Assembly (NCBI GenBank): GCA_009922615.1
Contig: RFVF01000049.1
Location: 1 to 36,917 of the forward strand
Direction of reading: 5' to 3'
DNA from: Pseudomonadota bacterium
GTDB lineage: Bacteria > Verrucomicrobiota > Verrucomicrobiia > Limisphaerales > SXTU01
DNA: 36,917 bases
Notes under the pieces: generated by a model
What the model saw: the letters and a program-made list of their open reading frames with translations, nothing else
The model's database searches: none
Told to the model about the DNA's origin: nothing
Made by a program: the position numbers and the translations under genes
Shown here: piece after piece, positions 1-9,999 of the stretch
How positions within the stretch are numbered: the first letter of the stretch is position 1
How the letters are laid out: every line of letters starts with the position of its first letter

Positions 1-503
1 CAGTGGCTGGGCTCGTCTTCGAGGAGGAGAGCGTGGTTCTCGGCGGGGAAGATGCCAATGCCGCGATAATGACCGGCGTCCTTCGTCTTGCTGTCCATCG
101 GCAAAACCGGCACGACCGAGGTCTTCGGGTCCGGCGGGAGAAAGGCGCAGACGTGCAGCACGGTGCCGAGCGGGATGTCGCGCAGATCCGCCGGTGCACC
201 CTGATAACGCACGATCCCATACGGCAGCAGGGCGAAGGGGTGCGGGTCATTGCGGTAAAACTTGCCCGACCCCGCCACGCGGAGGCTGCCCCGGCGGTTC
301 GCATGATCGACGAAGACGAGTTCGCCACGGTAGGTGTGGGCCTTTTCCAGAGGGGGGAACTTGCCGGCTTCGGGCCGGAAGATTTCGTAGTCGGGTTGCT
401 GGTTCTTGGCTCGTCGTTCTTGACCGGCAGCCTGCGCATGAATGACCAACGAACAACCCAGCGCCAACAACCAGAAACGAACCAACCACCGTAACCGGGT
501 CAC
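1..503 (-). CDS. Secreted protein of unknown family (3' end outside window)
   Basis: I translated this frame directly; it stays open to the left edge of the window, so the C-terminus is missing. The chosen start is a GTG at 503. It gives a short basic stretch (MTRLRWLVRF), a hydrophobic core (WLLALGCSLVIHA) and an AQA-type cleavage site, a good Sec signal peptide. The mature part starts with polar sequence and carries the segments YRGELVFVDH, GSGKFYRNDPHPFALLPYG and, near the break, AENHALLLEDEPSH. I do not recognise the family, and no haem motif or Tat motif is visible. It follows the HXXSHH gene by 56 bases and is probably the last visible gene of the DUF1592-HXXSHH unit. The frame is open further upstream without an ATG, so the exact start rests on the signal peptide. 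Confidence 0.72.
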   Translation of the reverse strand, partial: MTRLRWLVRFWLLALGCSLVIHAQAAGQERRAKNQQPDYEIFRPEAGKFPPLEKAHTYRGELVFVDHANRRGSLRVAGSGKFYRNDPHPFALLPYGIVRYQGAPADLRDIPLGTVLHVCAFLPPDPKTSVVPVLPMDSKTKDAGHYRGIGIFPAENHALLLEDEPSH

Positions 504-517
504 CGGTAACGAAGTTC

Positions 518-551
518 GCGGAACCAAGCACCAAGCACCAAGAACCAGGAA
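518..551. repeat. Short degenerate tandem repeat (ACCAAGC units)
   Basis: The 56-base gap between two genes contains AACCAAGC, ACCAAGC, ACCAAGA and ACCAGGA in succession, about seven bases per unit. On the transcribed strand it reads as repeated CTTGGTG. It is too short and too irregular for a CRISPR array. It could be replication slippage or a remnant of an interspersed element. Confidence 0.5.
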
Positions 552-559
552 CAAGCGTG

Positions 560-1936
560 TCACAGCGCGATCACCTTGTTGCTGTCGCCGAACTGGTCGG
601 TCTCCACGCCCATGCGTTGGGCCATGAGGAGCAGGAGATTGCTCATGTGGGCGTCCGAGTTCACAGGGCGGCTGCAGACTTGGTAGTGCGCGGTGGTGAG
701 CGCTCCGTCCGGGCCGAGCGAGTAGCCTCCGAAGCCTTTGGCGTCCTTGTTGAAGTCGAGATGGCTTCCGTGCTTAAGGCCGAGGTCCGAGCCACCGGCC
801 AGCACGAGCGGGAGGTTGGCGTTGCCGTGGCTGTGGCCGTAGCACATGCCGCTGCCGAAGAGCGCCATGGTGGAATTCAGGAGCGGCTTGCCGTTGAGGT
901 CCTTGGTCTCCGAGAGGCGAGTGAGGAAGTAGCTATATTGCTCGATGGCGAAGGTGTCGTAGTTGGTGAGCTTCTCCATGTAGCCAGCGTCGCCGCCGTG
1001 GTGGCTGAGCTGGTGGCGCGACTCGGTGATGCCAATCTCAGGAATGGCGAAAGCATCGCCCTCGCCGCCCAGGCTGAAGGTGGCCACGCGGGTCACATCA
1101 GTCTGGAAGGCCAGCACCATGAGGTCATACACGGTGCGGAAATAATCGCCTGCCAGCGTTTGCGCGATGTCGCGGTTGGTGCGTTTGCGGTCGGCCTCGG
1201 CGATGGCGGGCAGCGGCGTGTCGAGCCACGCATCGGCACGCCGCGTGCGGATTTCCGCTTCACGCACGGAGGTGAGGTATTGATTGAGGCGGCCTTTGTC
1301 TGCCGCGCCCATGTTTTTCTCAAGTCGCCGGACTTCCGCGAGGTTGGCGTCCAGCACGCTGCCTTTGCGGCGCAAGGCCCGACGCTGGGCCATCTTGCCG
1401 CCTTTGGGTTCTTCAAAGAGCGAAGCGAAGATCTCACTACAACGCCGCAGCGAGGGCAGTCGCACGCCATCCGCCGTCCACGCGAGGGAGTCGCCGGTGA
1501 GCGCCACTTCCATCGAAGGGTAACGCGTGTGCTGCGCGGTGAGCTCGGCCATCTTCTGATCCACCGAGATGGTGTTCTTGTCCGAAGGCCCAAGCTTGCC
1601 GCCGGTGAGCCAGACCGAGATGCAGTTGTGGTGATGGCTGAGTGCGCCCGGGTGATGCAGGCCGCTGATGGGCGTGATGACATCGCGGTGCTTCTCCAGC
1701 GGCTTCAGCGAGCGGGAGAACTCGTAGTCCTTGCCCGCTTTCGTGATCTGGTAGTTCAACGAATGAACGCCGTTGGCGAGATAGATGAAGGCGCTGCGCC
1801 TCGGTGAGGTGGTGGTTTTTTCGGCTGCGCGGAGCGGGACCATGCATTCGAGCATCGGCAACGCGACGAGGCTGCCCATGGCGCGCAGGGCGTGGCGGCG
1901 GTCGATCAGCCAGGAGTGGGAGAGGTAGTTGCTCAT
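560..1936 (-). CDS. HXXSHH (DUF1552) protein, Tat-exported
   Basis: A 458-residue protein, full length for the DUF1552 family (about 420-460). The N-terminus has a twin-arginine signal, [11 protein letters not shown] at residues 11-21, followed by a hydrophobic stretch to about 37, so it should be exported folded. The family signature is intact as HQLSHH at 308-313. Near the C-terminus, [12 protein letters not shown] and LPLVLAGG form the block that resembles the DUF1501/alkaline-phosphatase-superfamily core. The biochemical role of the family is unknown. It begins 51 bases after the DUF1592 gene, consistent with co-transcription. The ATG at 1936 has no obvious Shine-Dalgarno sequence, as for most genes here. 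It is the most divergent of the complete copies: the usual SLDQFAA block reads SVDQKMA. Confidence 0.93.
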   Translation of the reverse strand: MSNYLSHSWLIDRRHALRAMGSLVALPMLECMVPLRAAEKTTTSPRRSAFIYLANGVHSLNYQITKAGKDYEFSRSLKPLEKHRDVITPISGLHHPGALSHHHNCISVWLTGGKLGPSDKNTISVDQKMAELTAQHTRYPSMEVALTGDSLAWTADGVRLPSLRRCSEIFASLFEEPKGGKMAQRRALRRKGSVLDANLAEVRRLEKNMGAADKGRLNQYLTSVREAEIRTRRADAWLDTPLPAIAEADRKRTNRDIAQTLAGDYFRTVYDLMVLAFQTDVTRVATFSLGGEGDAFAIPEIGITESRHQLSHHGGDAGYMEKLTNYDTFAIEQYSYFLTRLSETKDLNGKPLLNSTMALFGSGMCYGHSHGNANLPLVLAGGSDLGLKHGSHLDFNKDAKGFGGYSLGPDGALTTAHYQVCSRPVNSDAHMSNLLLLMAQRMGVETDQFGDSNKVIAL

Positions 1937-1987
1937 AGATTTTTGTGGATTCGTTGCTTCGGTGTCGGTTGCAGGTTCGCTGGTAAC

Positions 1988-4429
1988 TTATCGCTTTTTC
2001 ATCAGGTCGGACAGGGCGACGGCGCGAATGATGTCTTTGATCCGGTATTGGTTTTTCTTGGCTTCGGCTTGGATGGCGTTGAGGTCGTCCTGGTCGTCAA
2101 ACGAGAGCACGCGCCGCAAACCATAGGTGCAAAGATGCTCAATGAAGGCGCGCGCGACCTTGTCGCGGTCTTCGAGTAGTCGTTGCTTGAACTCGGTGGC
2201 ATCCTTGAAAGCGCGTCCATCGGGCATCGCACCGGCGGGATCGATCACGGGATCCTTGCCAACACCCGCCGCAACTTTCTCGTGGGTGCGCCACTGGCCG
2301 ATGGCGTCGTAGTTGTCCCAGGCGATGCCCAGCGGATCAATGCGCGCGTGGCAGGCCGCGCAGTTGGCGTCGTTGCGGTGGGCTTCGATCTTTTGGCGCA
2401 GCGTTGCTTTCGGGCTTTGCGGCGCCGGGGGTTCGATGGCCGGCACGTTGGCGGGCGGTGGTGGCGGCGTCTTGCCGAACATCACTTCACTGAGCCAGAC
2501 GCCGCGATGCACCGGACGATGCCGCGTGCCGTCAGAAGTAAGGCCCAGAACTGCGCCCATCGTGAGCAGACCGCCGCGATGATCCTCGGGCTTGAGCGAG
2601 ACACGCTCGAAGCCACCCGCCTTCGGTCCGGGCAGCCCGTAGAAATCGCAAAGCCGGGCATTGGCCATCGTCCAGTCGGACTCAACGAAGCCATCGATGG
2701 GCAGATTCTTGCCGAACAGTTCGCGGAAGAACTCCACCGGCTCGGCACGCATGCTGGTCTCGAGCCATGCGTCGTAAGTGGGGTAGAGCTTCTTGTCCGG
2801 CACGAACATGCCGAGACGATGCAATTGCAGCCACTGCCGTGCGAAGTCATCAATGAACCGGCCGGCCTTGCGGTCCGTCAGCATCCGGTCCACCTCTTTC
2901 GCGAGGCGGTCGCCGTTCAGCGCGCCGCCTTTGGCTGCGGCGATCAGCGAGTCGTCGGGCATCGAACTCCAGAGGAAATACGAGAGCCGCGAAGCAAGTT
3001 CCGCGTCCGTGAGTCGCTCGCGAGCCACCGTGTCACCCTCGACGAGGTAGATGAAATTCCTGGAGGTCAGCACGCCCACCAATGCTACTCGATAGGCATC
3101 GGCCATCTTCTCGCCCGCCTCACGCTCGGTGCGGTAGGATTGCAGATACTGGTCCAACTCACCGGCCTTCACCGGCCGACGCCAGGCGCGCTCGGCAAAG
3201 CGTTGCAGGTGCTCCGCAACCACTTCGGGCGTCGCGTCATCCGGCGGCAGCACGCCCTTGCGCCGAGACTTCTCCGCTTCCGACACCAGCGGGCCCTCCC
3301 ATTCGATCCAATCGAGGAGCACGGTCGAGAAGAGGCCGTTCCCTTTGTCATCGAACATCTGCGGAGCGTTCGGGTTCAAAAGCGCAGTCTCGCTGCTGTG
3401 CGTGAAAAGATAGCTGCCGCTGGTGAGCGCATTGCGGAAGGCTGCGCCAGCTCTGCGATCGACCACATCCGTGGCCACCACGCAGAAGTCCAAAGACAAT
3501 GGCATCTCGAGAAACACCTCGAACTCATAAACCTGCGGACGGTCTTCCGGCGCCGTGAGGTCAAACTCGATCAGGCCATCCACCGTCTCCTCACCGGTCC
3601 GCTTGCCGATGCTCAGATGCGCCGTCTGGCCGCCGATCGGACGGATGCCGCTGGCTTGGATGCGAACTTTGTAGAGCCCGCTGTGCTCTGGCCCCGTTCT
3701 CCCGAACCAGTTTGGTGAAAGCGCATTTTGAACATTGCCAGGAAAGAGCAGGTAACGCAGCGGTCGCTTGATGCCGAACCGGTCCAGCGCGACCTGCTGG
3801 TTCTTCCCGCCGCTGTAACGCAGTTCGGCAGCGGTCTTGCGGATCTTGCGCGCCTCGCCCGAGGCAGCCGCCGGGAAGGCGCGGTCCAGCACGAGTTCCG
3901 CCGCGCGGTAATACCGATCCACATGTGATGGCGAGAGCGTGAGCTCTGACCCGATGCGCTCAAAGCCGTGCCATCGCGTGTCCTCGTTCAGTTCCCCCGG
4001 CTTGGCGGGATCGTAGCGCACGCCGAGGAGATCATAAATCGTGTTCTGATACTCTTTCCGGCTAAGGCGATAAAGAGCCACCGCCGGCCGCGTCGACATC
4101 CGCGTCGCACGTCCTTCTTTGAGCCGAGTATCGAGAGTCGTCACAAATGCCGCGATCTCCGCCTGCGTCGGCTTCGCTTCTTTCTTCGGAGGCATCTCGC
4201 CGCTATTGACCTTCTCCATGGCCTCGGCCCAGCGATGACTGTCCGTGCCCAGTTTGAAGTCACGCGAGAGCCGGTCGATCCGCACCTCCCCCTTTTGCTT
4301 TTCCGGCCCGTGGCAGCGGAGGCAATGCTTCTCCAGGAAGGCTTCGAACGGTTCTGCACCGCGGACGGCTCCAACCAGGGCAAAGCTGGCGGTTATCAGC
4401 ACGTAAATGAATCGGTTTGAAAACTTCAT
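1988..4429 (-). CDS. PSCyt1-DUF1587-DUF1595-DUF1592-DUF1588-DUF1585 protein
   Basis: An 813-residue secreted cytochrome-like protein. I chose the ATG at 4429 because it starts a clean signal peptide ([20 protein letters not shown], cleavage near residue 25); in-frame starts at 4444 and 4507 only add polar residues. Visible order: PSCyt1 with haem motif CLRCH at 36-40 and MPPK at 79-82; DUF1587 from about 118 ([19 protein letters not shown]); DUF1595 about 400-465; DUF1592 about 473-603; DUF1588 about 617-715 with a second haem-type motif, CAACH, at 690-694; DUF1585 from about 745. Two CxxCH motifs suggest a diheme periplasmic or envelope protein. The substrate is unknown. It precedes an HXXSHH gene, as the other complete or broken copies do, except that in the sigma-led operon two genes lie between. 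The 217 bases upstream hold no gene and could carry a promoter for the unit 4429-1. Confidence 0.94.
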   Translation of the reverse strand: MKFSNRFIYVLITASFALVGAVRGAEPFEAFLEKHCLRCHGPEKQKGEVRIDRLSRDFKLGTDSHRWAEAMEKVNSGEMPPKKEAKPTQAEIAAFVTTLDTRLKEGRATRMSTRPAVALYRLSRKEYQNTIYDLLGVRYDPAKPGELNEDTRWHGFERIGSELTLSPSHVDRYYRAAELVLDRAFPAAASGEARKIRKTAAELRYSGGKNQQVALDRFGIKRPLRYLLFPGNVQNALSPNWFGRTGPEHSGLYKVRIQASGIRPIGGQTAHLSIGKRTGEETVDGLIEFDLTAPEDRPQVYEFEVFLEMPLSLDFCVVATDVVDRRAGAAFRNALTSGSYLFTHSSETALLNPNAPQMFDDKGNGLFSTVLLDWIEWEGPLVSEAEKSRRKGVLPPDDATPEVVAEHLQRFAERAWRRPVKAGELDQYLQSYRTEREAGEKMADAYRVALVGVLTSRNFIYLVEGDTVARERLTDAELASRLSYFLWSSMPDDSLIAAAKGGALNGDRLAKEVDRMLTDRKAGRFIDDFARQWLQLHRLGMFVPDKKLYPTYDAWLETSMRAEPVEFFRELFGKNLPIDGFVESDWTMANARLCDFYGLPGPKAGGFERVSLKPEDHRGGLLTMGAVLGLTSDGTRHRPVHRGVWLSEVMFGKTPPPPPANVPAIEPPAPQSPKATLRQKIEAHRNDANCAACHARIDPLGIAWDNYDAIGQWRTHEKVAAGVGKDPVIDPAGAMPDGRAFKDATEFKQRLLEDRDKVARAFIEHLCTYGLRRVLSFDDQDDLNAIQAEAKKNQYRIKDIIRAVALSDLMKKR

Positions 4430-4646
4430 TTGATTGTCGGTCATCGTTTCATTTGTCTGCAACAGAACGCGAGCCAATCTGAAGCGTTTGGATGTCGCTT
4501 TCATCAATCAATTCACATGCACGAACTCAGCTTGTTTGTGCCATCGTCGGCGTTGAAGGGATTGGTGCTCCCGTGCTGATCGCGGATTCGATGGGGACGG
4601 AGGAGAAATTCATGGTGTGAGGCACGGCCCCGCCATCAGGAAGCGG

Positions 4647-5516
4647 TCAGCGAAAAGTCTGAAGGGCTGCAAACCAGGCGGCGGCCATTTTGTCCATTCC
4701 CGCTTGGTTGGGATGGACGCCGTCAGGGAGCAGATCATCCGTCGTGATGGCGGCGTGCATGTCCACGAGGGTGATACGCTTTCCCGCTGCCTTCTGTGCG
4801 GCGACGATGGCGGGGAGCGATGCGTTGTAGGCGTCCACTTTTTCCCAGCCGGGGCGAGGCGCTTTCTGCGGGAGGATGGTGGCGACGAAAAGATGAGCGG
4901 GGCTCGTTTCGCCGATGGTGCGGATGAGTTGATCGCGCGCAGGAGCACCAAAGCCGTTCGCGCCCGACATGAGCAGGATCGCGTCGGGTTGGTGCTTTTT
5001 CAGCATGTCCACGATGCCGGCGACCTTGATTTCTTTGACGCCGAGCGACGCGAGCACATCGGTGGGTGTTGGCACCACGCCACCTTTGAGGATGCCCGTG
5101 TTGCTGAAGCCGGCGAGGCCGTGATGATCGGGATCAAACAGCGGATCGACCACGCCATCGCGACCAAAGGCGGCGTAGCTGAGTTCACCGACGAAATCGA
5201 ACGCGATGCCGGCGGCGCGGAGTTTGTCTTGGAGTGTTTTGCGCCAGCCACCGCTCAACGGATGCGGGAGGCCCGTGGCTTTGCCGTCTTTCTGCGCGAG
5301 GTAGGAGCCGCGGGTGATGCTGTCGCCGAGGGGCATGATGCGCAGGGGGCGAGCGTCGGATTCAGCCGACTTCTTCGGCTTAGTGCGTGCTTCGAAAGCC
5401 TCTCGCGGCACGGTGACGCGGCTCGTTGCCTGGACGGGTGGCGTTTCAGCGGATCGCAGCGAGGCGTGCGGCAGGAGCATGCCAAGAATTGCGATCAACC
5501 CGGAAAATGACTTCAT
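4647..5516 (-). CDS. Secreted SGNH/GDSL-type esterase
   Basis: A 289-residue protein with a signal peptide from the ATG at 5516 (MKSFSGLIAILGMLLPHAS); an in-frame ATG five codons upstream is less convincing. SGNH landmarks are in order: block I PLGDSITRG with the nucleophile Ser66; block III SGANG with Asn187; block V LPDGVHPN with Asp265 and His268. This places it among SGNH hydrolases, which commonly remove acetyl or other acyl groups from polysaccharides or lipids; the substrate cannot be read from sequence. It lies 19 bases downstream of an HXXSHH gene and ends the second DUF1592-HXXSHH unit, so a de-acylating role alongside that unit is plausible. It belongs to a different branch from the PAF-acetylhydrolase-like tandem protein at 14346-16253. 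Confidence 0.88.
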   Translation of the reverse strand: MKSFSGLIAILGMLLPHASLRSAETPPVQATSRVTVPREAFEARTKPKKSAESDARPLRIMPLGDSITRGSYLAQKDGKATGLPHPLSGGWRKTLQDKLRAAGIAFDFVGELSYAAFGRDGVVDPLFDPDHHGLAGFSNTGILKGGVVPTPTDVLASLGVKEIKVAGIVDMLKKHQPDAILLMSGANGFGAPARDQLIRTIGETSPAHLFVATILPQKAPRPGWEKVDAYNASLPAIVAAQKAAGKRITLVDMHAAITTDDLLPDGVHPNQAGMDKMAAAWFAALQTFR

Positions 5517-5535
5517 GGCTGTGGGCGGCAATGAG

Positions 5536-6810
5536 CTACCCCGCCATCTCCAGCCCCTTCAGCGTGCCTTTGGAGGAGGCGAACTTGTCCGCCTCGATGC
5601 CGAGACGTTGGAGCATGGAGACGAAGAGATTCGGCAGCGGGTAATTATTCGTCCTGTCGAAGGCGAGGTGCTGGCCGTGTTTGAAGCCACCGCCGGCAAG
5701 GAGCACAGGGAGGTTCTTGGTGTCGTGGTTGTTGCCGTTGCCGAGGTTGCTGCCGTAGAGAACCTGTGTGCGGTCGAGCAGAGTGGAGTCGCCTTCCTTG
5801 CTGGATTGCAGCTTGGTGAGCAGGGCTTTGAGCTGCTGGAACTCGGCGAGTTCCAGATTCTTCAATTCGCGCAGCTTGTCCTCGCGGCCGACGTGGTGGG
5901 AGAGGTTGTGACTCTCGCTGCTCACGCCGGGGATGTGCTCGCTGAAGCCGTCGAGCTTGATGAACAGGGTGATCAGCCGCGTGCTGTCAGTCGCGAATGC
6001 GAGGTGCGCGAGGTCATACATCGCGCCGAGTTTTTCGAGCAGGTATTCGCCGTCCTTGGGCGCGGGGACATCCACCTTGGGCTTGGGCTTGCGCTCCCAT
6101 TCCTCGGCGATGAGGAGGCGGCGCTCCACTTCGCGGACGGAGGTGAAGTATTGGTCGAGCCGTTCGCGGTCGGCGGCACCGAGCTGCTTTTGCAACGCGG
6201 CGGCGCGGCTGGCCACCGTGTCCAGAATGCTGCGGCCGGTGCGGAGGTCCTCGACCTGACGCGCGACCGCCGCCGCATCGTCGGCGACGAAGAGCGCCTT
6301 GAACACCTGCGCCGGGCTGCGCTCCGCCGGCAGCATCACGCCGCTGCCGGTGAAGGAGAGCGACTGGTTGCCCGACTTGGACACGACGAGCGGCAGCGCG
6401 GAAACGCGCGTGAGATGCCCGATGCGCTCGGCGGCGAATTGATCGAGCGAGATGCTGTTGCGGAAGGAGGCGGTGCCCGGATGCGGCGCGGCGGTGAGGA
6501 ACGTGACCTCGGCGGAGTGCCCGCCGGTGACATCGGGATGCGAGGTGCCCGAGAACACGGTGAACTGGTCGCGGAAATCTTTGAGCGGTTCGAGATACGG
6601 CGTGAGCGCAAAACCGCGTCCGGTCTCGGTGGGGAAAAAGTGCCGCTCCAGCACGCCGAGGTTTGTGCAGACCGCGAGCAAGCGGCGCGGGGCCTCGGCG
6701 GATTTGGCGAACGCGGGACGCATCGCGTCGAGGAATGGCAGCGCGAGCGCGGCACCGGAGGCGCGGAGGAAGTGACGGCGGGAGAGCGGGGGCGCGGCGA
6801 TGTGAGTCAT
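5536..6810 (-). CDS. HXXSHH (DUF1552) protein, Tat-exported
   Basis: A 424-residue family-length protein. The twin-arginine signal is SRRHFLRASGAALALPFLDA at 10-29. Conserved blocks are SISLDQFAAERIG (119-131), the family motif HNLSHH at 301-306, and LLDRTQVLYGSNLG followed by LPVLLAGGG in the C-terminal third. The last stretch (MLQRLGIEADKFASSKGTL) is typical of the family. The gene starts 12 bases after the stop of the CBM-containing DUF1592 gene and is surely co-transcribed with it. It is close to the consensus and useful as the reference copy when judging the degenerate motifs in the copies at 16329 and 35128. Catalytic function is not known. Confidence 0.95.
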   Translation of the reverse strand: MTHIAAPPLSRRHFLRASGAALALPFLDAMRPAFAKSAEAPRRLLAVCTNLGVLERHFFPTETGRGFALTPYLEPLKDFRDQFTVFSGTSHPDVTGGHSAEVTFLTAAPHPGTASFRNSISLDQFAAERIGHLTRVSALPLVVSKSGNQSLSFTGSGVMLPAERSPAQVFKALFVADDAAAVARQVEDLRTGRSILDTVASRAAALQKQLGAADRERLDQYFTSVREVERRLLIAEEWERKPKPKVDVPAPKDGEYLLEKLGAMYDLAHLAFATDSTRLITLFIKLDGFSEHIPGVSSESHNLSHHVGREDKLRELKNLELAEFQQLKALLTKLQSSKEGDSTLLDRTQVLYGSNLGNGNNHDTKNLPVLLAGGGFKHGQHLAFDRTNNYPLPNLFVSMLQRLGIEADKFASSKGTLKGLEMAG

Positions 6811-6822
6811 GGGCGGGTTGGT

Positions 6823-9800
6823 TTACTTGGCTTGAAACAGGTCGCTGGCGACGACTTCCTGCACGATGGACCGAAGGCCGTGGTTTGTCGCCTTGGTCTT
6901 GGCGACGATGCCGTCGATGGCTGCGCGGTCGGAAAAACGGATGCCGGCACCGGTGGCGTAGATCATCAGTTGGCGGGCGAGGTTGTGGGCAAGGGCGTCG
7001 GGATCCGCGAGCAGCAGGGCGCGCAGGCTGTTTACGTCGGTGAATTTGCGACCGTCGGCGAGTTCGCCGGTGGAGTCCACTTCGGAGCCGAGCCGGAGCT
7101 TGATGCGGTTCCGATGCGCCGCGCCGCTGACGATCTCGACGAACGGCTCCTCCACGACTTCCTTCCCCTTGCGAATCTTCTTCGGCTGGCCCGCGAGCCG
7201 GTAGCGGTCTCGCCAGCCGCCGATGGCATCGAATTTTTCCAGCGCCAGACCGGGCGGGTCCATCTTCGCGTGACACGACGCGCACGCCGCGTCGGCGCGG
7301 TGTTTCTCAATCATCTGGCGGATGGTCACCGCCCCGGTCGCGTCCGGCTCGACGGCGGGGACGTTCGGCGGCGGCGGTTGGCGCGGAATGCCGAGGATGC
7401 GTTCCATCACCCACACGCCGCGCAGCACGGGCGAGGTGGCAGTGCCGTTGGCCGTCACCTTCAGCACCGCTGCCTGCGTTAGAAAGCCGCCGCGCGGCGA
7501 GCCGGCAGGCAGCTTCATTTCGCGCAACTCTGCGCCGGTGACGCCGCGCAAGCCATACAACTCAGCGAGACGCTGGTTGACCAGCACGGTATCGGCAGCG
7601 ATGACGTGATTCACGCTGAGATCCTGCGCGAGCATCCGCCGCAGCCAAGCACGCGACTCGGCGAGCATCGAGTCGTGCAGCCACGGGTCGAACTCGGGAT
7701 ACAAGTTCGGGTCGGGCGTCGTGAAATCGATCTTCTTCAACTCCAACCATTCGTCGAGGAAGTGCCCGATGAAACGCTCGGAACGCGGGTCTGCCAGCAT
7801 CCGCTCGACTTGCGCGCGCAGCGTAGCGGGCTGGGCCAAAGTGCGTTTCGCAGCGAGGTCCAGCAGCGTTGCGTCTGGTCCGGAGTTCCACAGAAAGAAC
7901 GACAGGCGCGAGGCGAGCGCGTGGTCGCCGAGTTTGGCCGGAGCACCTTTCGTCGGCTGCGGCACGCCGGATTCCAGACCGATGAGCAGGAAATCTGGCG
8001 CGCACAGAATGGCCTTGTAGCCCGCGAGCATCGCCTGCTCGAAGCTCACGCCGCGCGCGAGCTGGCCTTCGACAATCGCGCCGAACGGCGCGATGTCCTC
8101 CGTCGTCGCCGGCCGGCGAAACGCCCGGCTCGCGAAGTCCAGCAGCAGGCTGCGGAAGTCCGGCGTGGCTCCCGTGGTCGCCGCCACCGCAGCCTTGGGC
8201 GCGATGATTTCGACCCCGGTGAGAAAGAGGTTCCGGTCGCGGAGATGCGGGTCAGGATTTGCCTCGTCGAAGAAGTCGTTCAAGAACTCGACGCCCAGCT
8301 CGACCGGTCCGGCGCTGGCCACGCGGAACTTCGCCCGCCATGTCTTCGGTGCGCCGCGCAGCGCGTTCACCTCGAACCGTGCATGCGGCAGCTCCGTGCC
8401 ATCCACGAGCACGCGCATCTTGGCCGACTCGTTGCCTGCGTGCGTCTCGAACGCCGTCACGGCCACCTCGTAATCACCCGGCACCGCACAGTTGAAGCGC
8501 GTCGTGGTGGTGCCGGAGAGATTCAGCAGCCGCTCCGCATCGAGCGCCTGGCCCGCGCCATTGAATCCGCCGAGCGGTAACTTCTCCGTCGCCCCGGCGG
8601 CTACCGTCGGCACGCCCGCGAGCGGCGGACGCGGATAAGCATTCACCGGGATTTCGCCAAACAACCGCCGCTGACTCTCCGGCGGCCACTGCTCGACGAG
8701 CGGCCCCTCGACCTCGAACCAGTCGTAAGCCACGCCCGGACCCTCGTAATCCAGAATGCCCTGGCTCGTGCCGCCGCCCGGCGCAGCCGTGGCCGGCAGC
8801 GTCATCGCGTGAAACGACACGCGTTCGCCGGGATTGAGCCACACCTTGAACTCATGCGTCGTGGGCCGGAGAGACGGCGCATCGAAGTAACCGAGCGGCT
8901 CGCCTTTCAACGAAGCGCGCACGACATGCGTGGCCTCGCCGTCGCCGTAGAACTCCACGTTCTCCTGCCACTCGCGGATGCCCCGCTTTTCCGCGAGTTG
9001 CTCCGGCGGCAGCGGCGTGGCCTGCCAGCGGCCTTGTGCGTCCTTGAAGTAAGGCAGCCCGAGCGAGACGTAGCTGCGCACCATGCCGCGCTTGGCCGCG
9101 ACCGCCTTCGTGCGCTCCCAGCGCAATCCCCACAGCGAAAACCGCACGCGATACCAGCCCGGCACCGGCGGATTGAAGCGGTCAATCTGGATGCCCTCCG
9201 GCTGGTGCGCGCCAATGACGCCCGTGAGCACGGCGAACGACTCCGCCTCACCCTTGAACGACGGCGCACGATAGGAGTTCCCGATGTCCGCGACCGGGTT
9301 GCCCGCGATGTGGCTGGTCAAGCCCTCGGCCACAATGCGGTTGTTCATGGGCACGCCGCACTTTTGCAGCACGGCCCCGTGGGCGGAATATTGCCGTGCC
9401 GCCGGCTCGCGCCACAGCTTCGTCTCGGGCCGGGCTGCCGCCTTCACCACGGCCTGCCGCAGCGCGGCATCCGCCGCCTGCAAATACTTCGTCATCTGGA
9501 TGTGCGAGATGTCCAGCGCGCCCGCCACCTTGTCGAAGCCAAACTGCTGGCCATCCTCGGGCAGCAGCTCCTTCACGCGCAGCAACGGCAGCGCGAGCAA
9601 ATCCCGCAGCGCGTGCTCGTATTCCACCCGGTTCATGCGCCGCACCAGCGTGCGCCCGCCGACGGACGCGGCGCTTTCCGCCGCCTTCACTTCCTCGCCC
9701 AGCGCGCGGAGAAACGCCTGCCGTTCCGTCGAGGTAGGCTGCGCCGTCTTCTTCGGCGGCATCTCCCCGGCCTGCACGCGGTCGTGCAGGCGCACGAGCA

Positions 9801-9999
9801 AGTTCAGGCTATCCGCCCCCGTCGGCGGCAACGCCAGTGTGTCCACGCGCAAGCCGCCTTTCTGAACGTCTGCGTCGTGGCACTCGGCGCAGTGCCGGGC
9901 GAGAAACTGTTTCAGCTCGGGCGCGGCAGCCGGACTAGGCTGGGTAGCGGAGATGAGCAGGCCCAGTATCAGGCCGAGTGCGGGCAGGGAGCGTTTCAT
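6823..9999 (-). CDS. PSCyt1-DUF1592-type protein with CBM60-like insert
   Basis: A 1058-residue secreted protein, the largest of its kind here. The signal peptide covers about residues 1-26 (MKRSLPALGLILGLLISATQ). PSCyt1 carries CAECH at 37-41 and MPPK at 80-83; DUF1587 starts near 119 (VRRMNRVEYEHALRDLL). A beta-rich insert at about 500-600 has the sequence VLVDGTEL, then EFLNDFFDE and RDRNLFLTGVEI, which resembles Ca-dependent xylan-binding CBM60/36 modules. DUF1595 follows at about 612-675, DUF1592 at 688-820, DUF1588 at 834-935 with CASCH at 906-910, then DUF1585 to the end. Its ATG overlaps the stop of the preceding HXXSHH gene by four bases (ATGA at 9999-9996), so the third and second DUF1592 units are translationally coupled. 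The insert is the best clue in the window that these proteins contact glycans. Confidence 0.94.
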   Translation of the reverse strand: MKRSLPALGLILGLLISATQPSPAAAPELKQFLARHCAECHDADVQKGGLRVDTLALPPTGADSLNLLVRLHDRVQAGEMPPKKTAQPTSTERQAFLRALGEEVKAAESAASVGGRTLVRRMNRVEYEHALRDLLALPLLRVKELLPEDGQQFGFDKVAGALDISHIQMTKYLQAADAALRQAVVKAAARPETKLWREPAARQYSAHGAVLQKCGVPMNNRIVAEGLTSHIAGNPVADIGNSYRAPSFKGEAESFAVLTGVIGAHQPEGIQIDRFNPPVPGWYRVRFSLWGLRWERTKAVAAKRGMVRSYVSLGLPYFKDAQGRWQATPLPPEQLAEKRGIREWQENVEFYGDGEATHVVRASLKGEPLGYFDAPSLRPTTHEFKVWLNPGERVSFHAMTLPATAAPGGGTSQGILDYEGPGVAYDWFEVEGPLVEQWPPESQRRLFGEIPVNAYPRPPLAGVPTVAAGATEKLPLGGFNGAGQALDAERLLNLSGTTTTRFNCAVPGDYEVAVTAFETHAGNESAKMRVLVDGTELPHARFEVNALRGAPKTWRAKFRVASAGPVELGVEFLNDFFDEANPDPHLRDRNLFLTGVEIIAPKAAVAATTGATPDFRSLLLDFASRAFRRPATTEDIAPFGAIVEGQLARGVSFEQAMLAGYKAILCAPDFLLIGLESGVPQPTKGAPAKLGDHALASRLSFFLWNSGPDATLLDLAAKRTLAQPATLRAQVERMLADPRSERFIGHFLDEWLELKKIDFTTPDPNLYPEFDPWLHDSMLAESRAWLRRMLAQDLSVNHVIAADTVLVNQRLAELYGLRGVTGAELREMKLPAGSPRGGFLTQAAVLKVTANGTATSPVLRGVWVMERILGIPRQPPPPNVPAVEPDATGAVTIRQMIEKHRADAACASCHAKMDPPGLALEKFDAIGGWRDRYRLAGQPKKIRKGKEVVEEPFVEIVSGAAHRNRIKLRLGSEVDSTGELADGRKFTDVNSLRALLLADPDALAHNLARQLMIYATGAGIRFSDRAAIDGIVAKTKATNHGLRSIVQEVVASDLFQAK

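Noticed and set aside
518-551. CRISPR array.
   Set aside because: Units are about seven bases with no spacers and there are no cas genes in the window.
5314-7482. Long plus-strand open frame (722 codons) opposite an SGNH and an HXXSHH gene.
   Set aside because: Its translation is Glu/Val/Ala/Arg-rich shadow sequence without motifs; the minus strand encodes recognisable families over the same span. High GC at third positions produces such frames.
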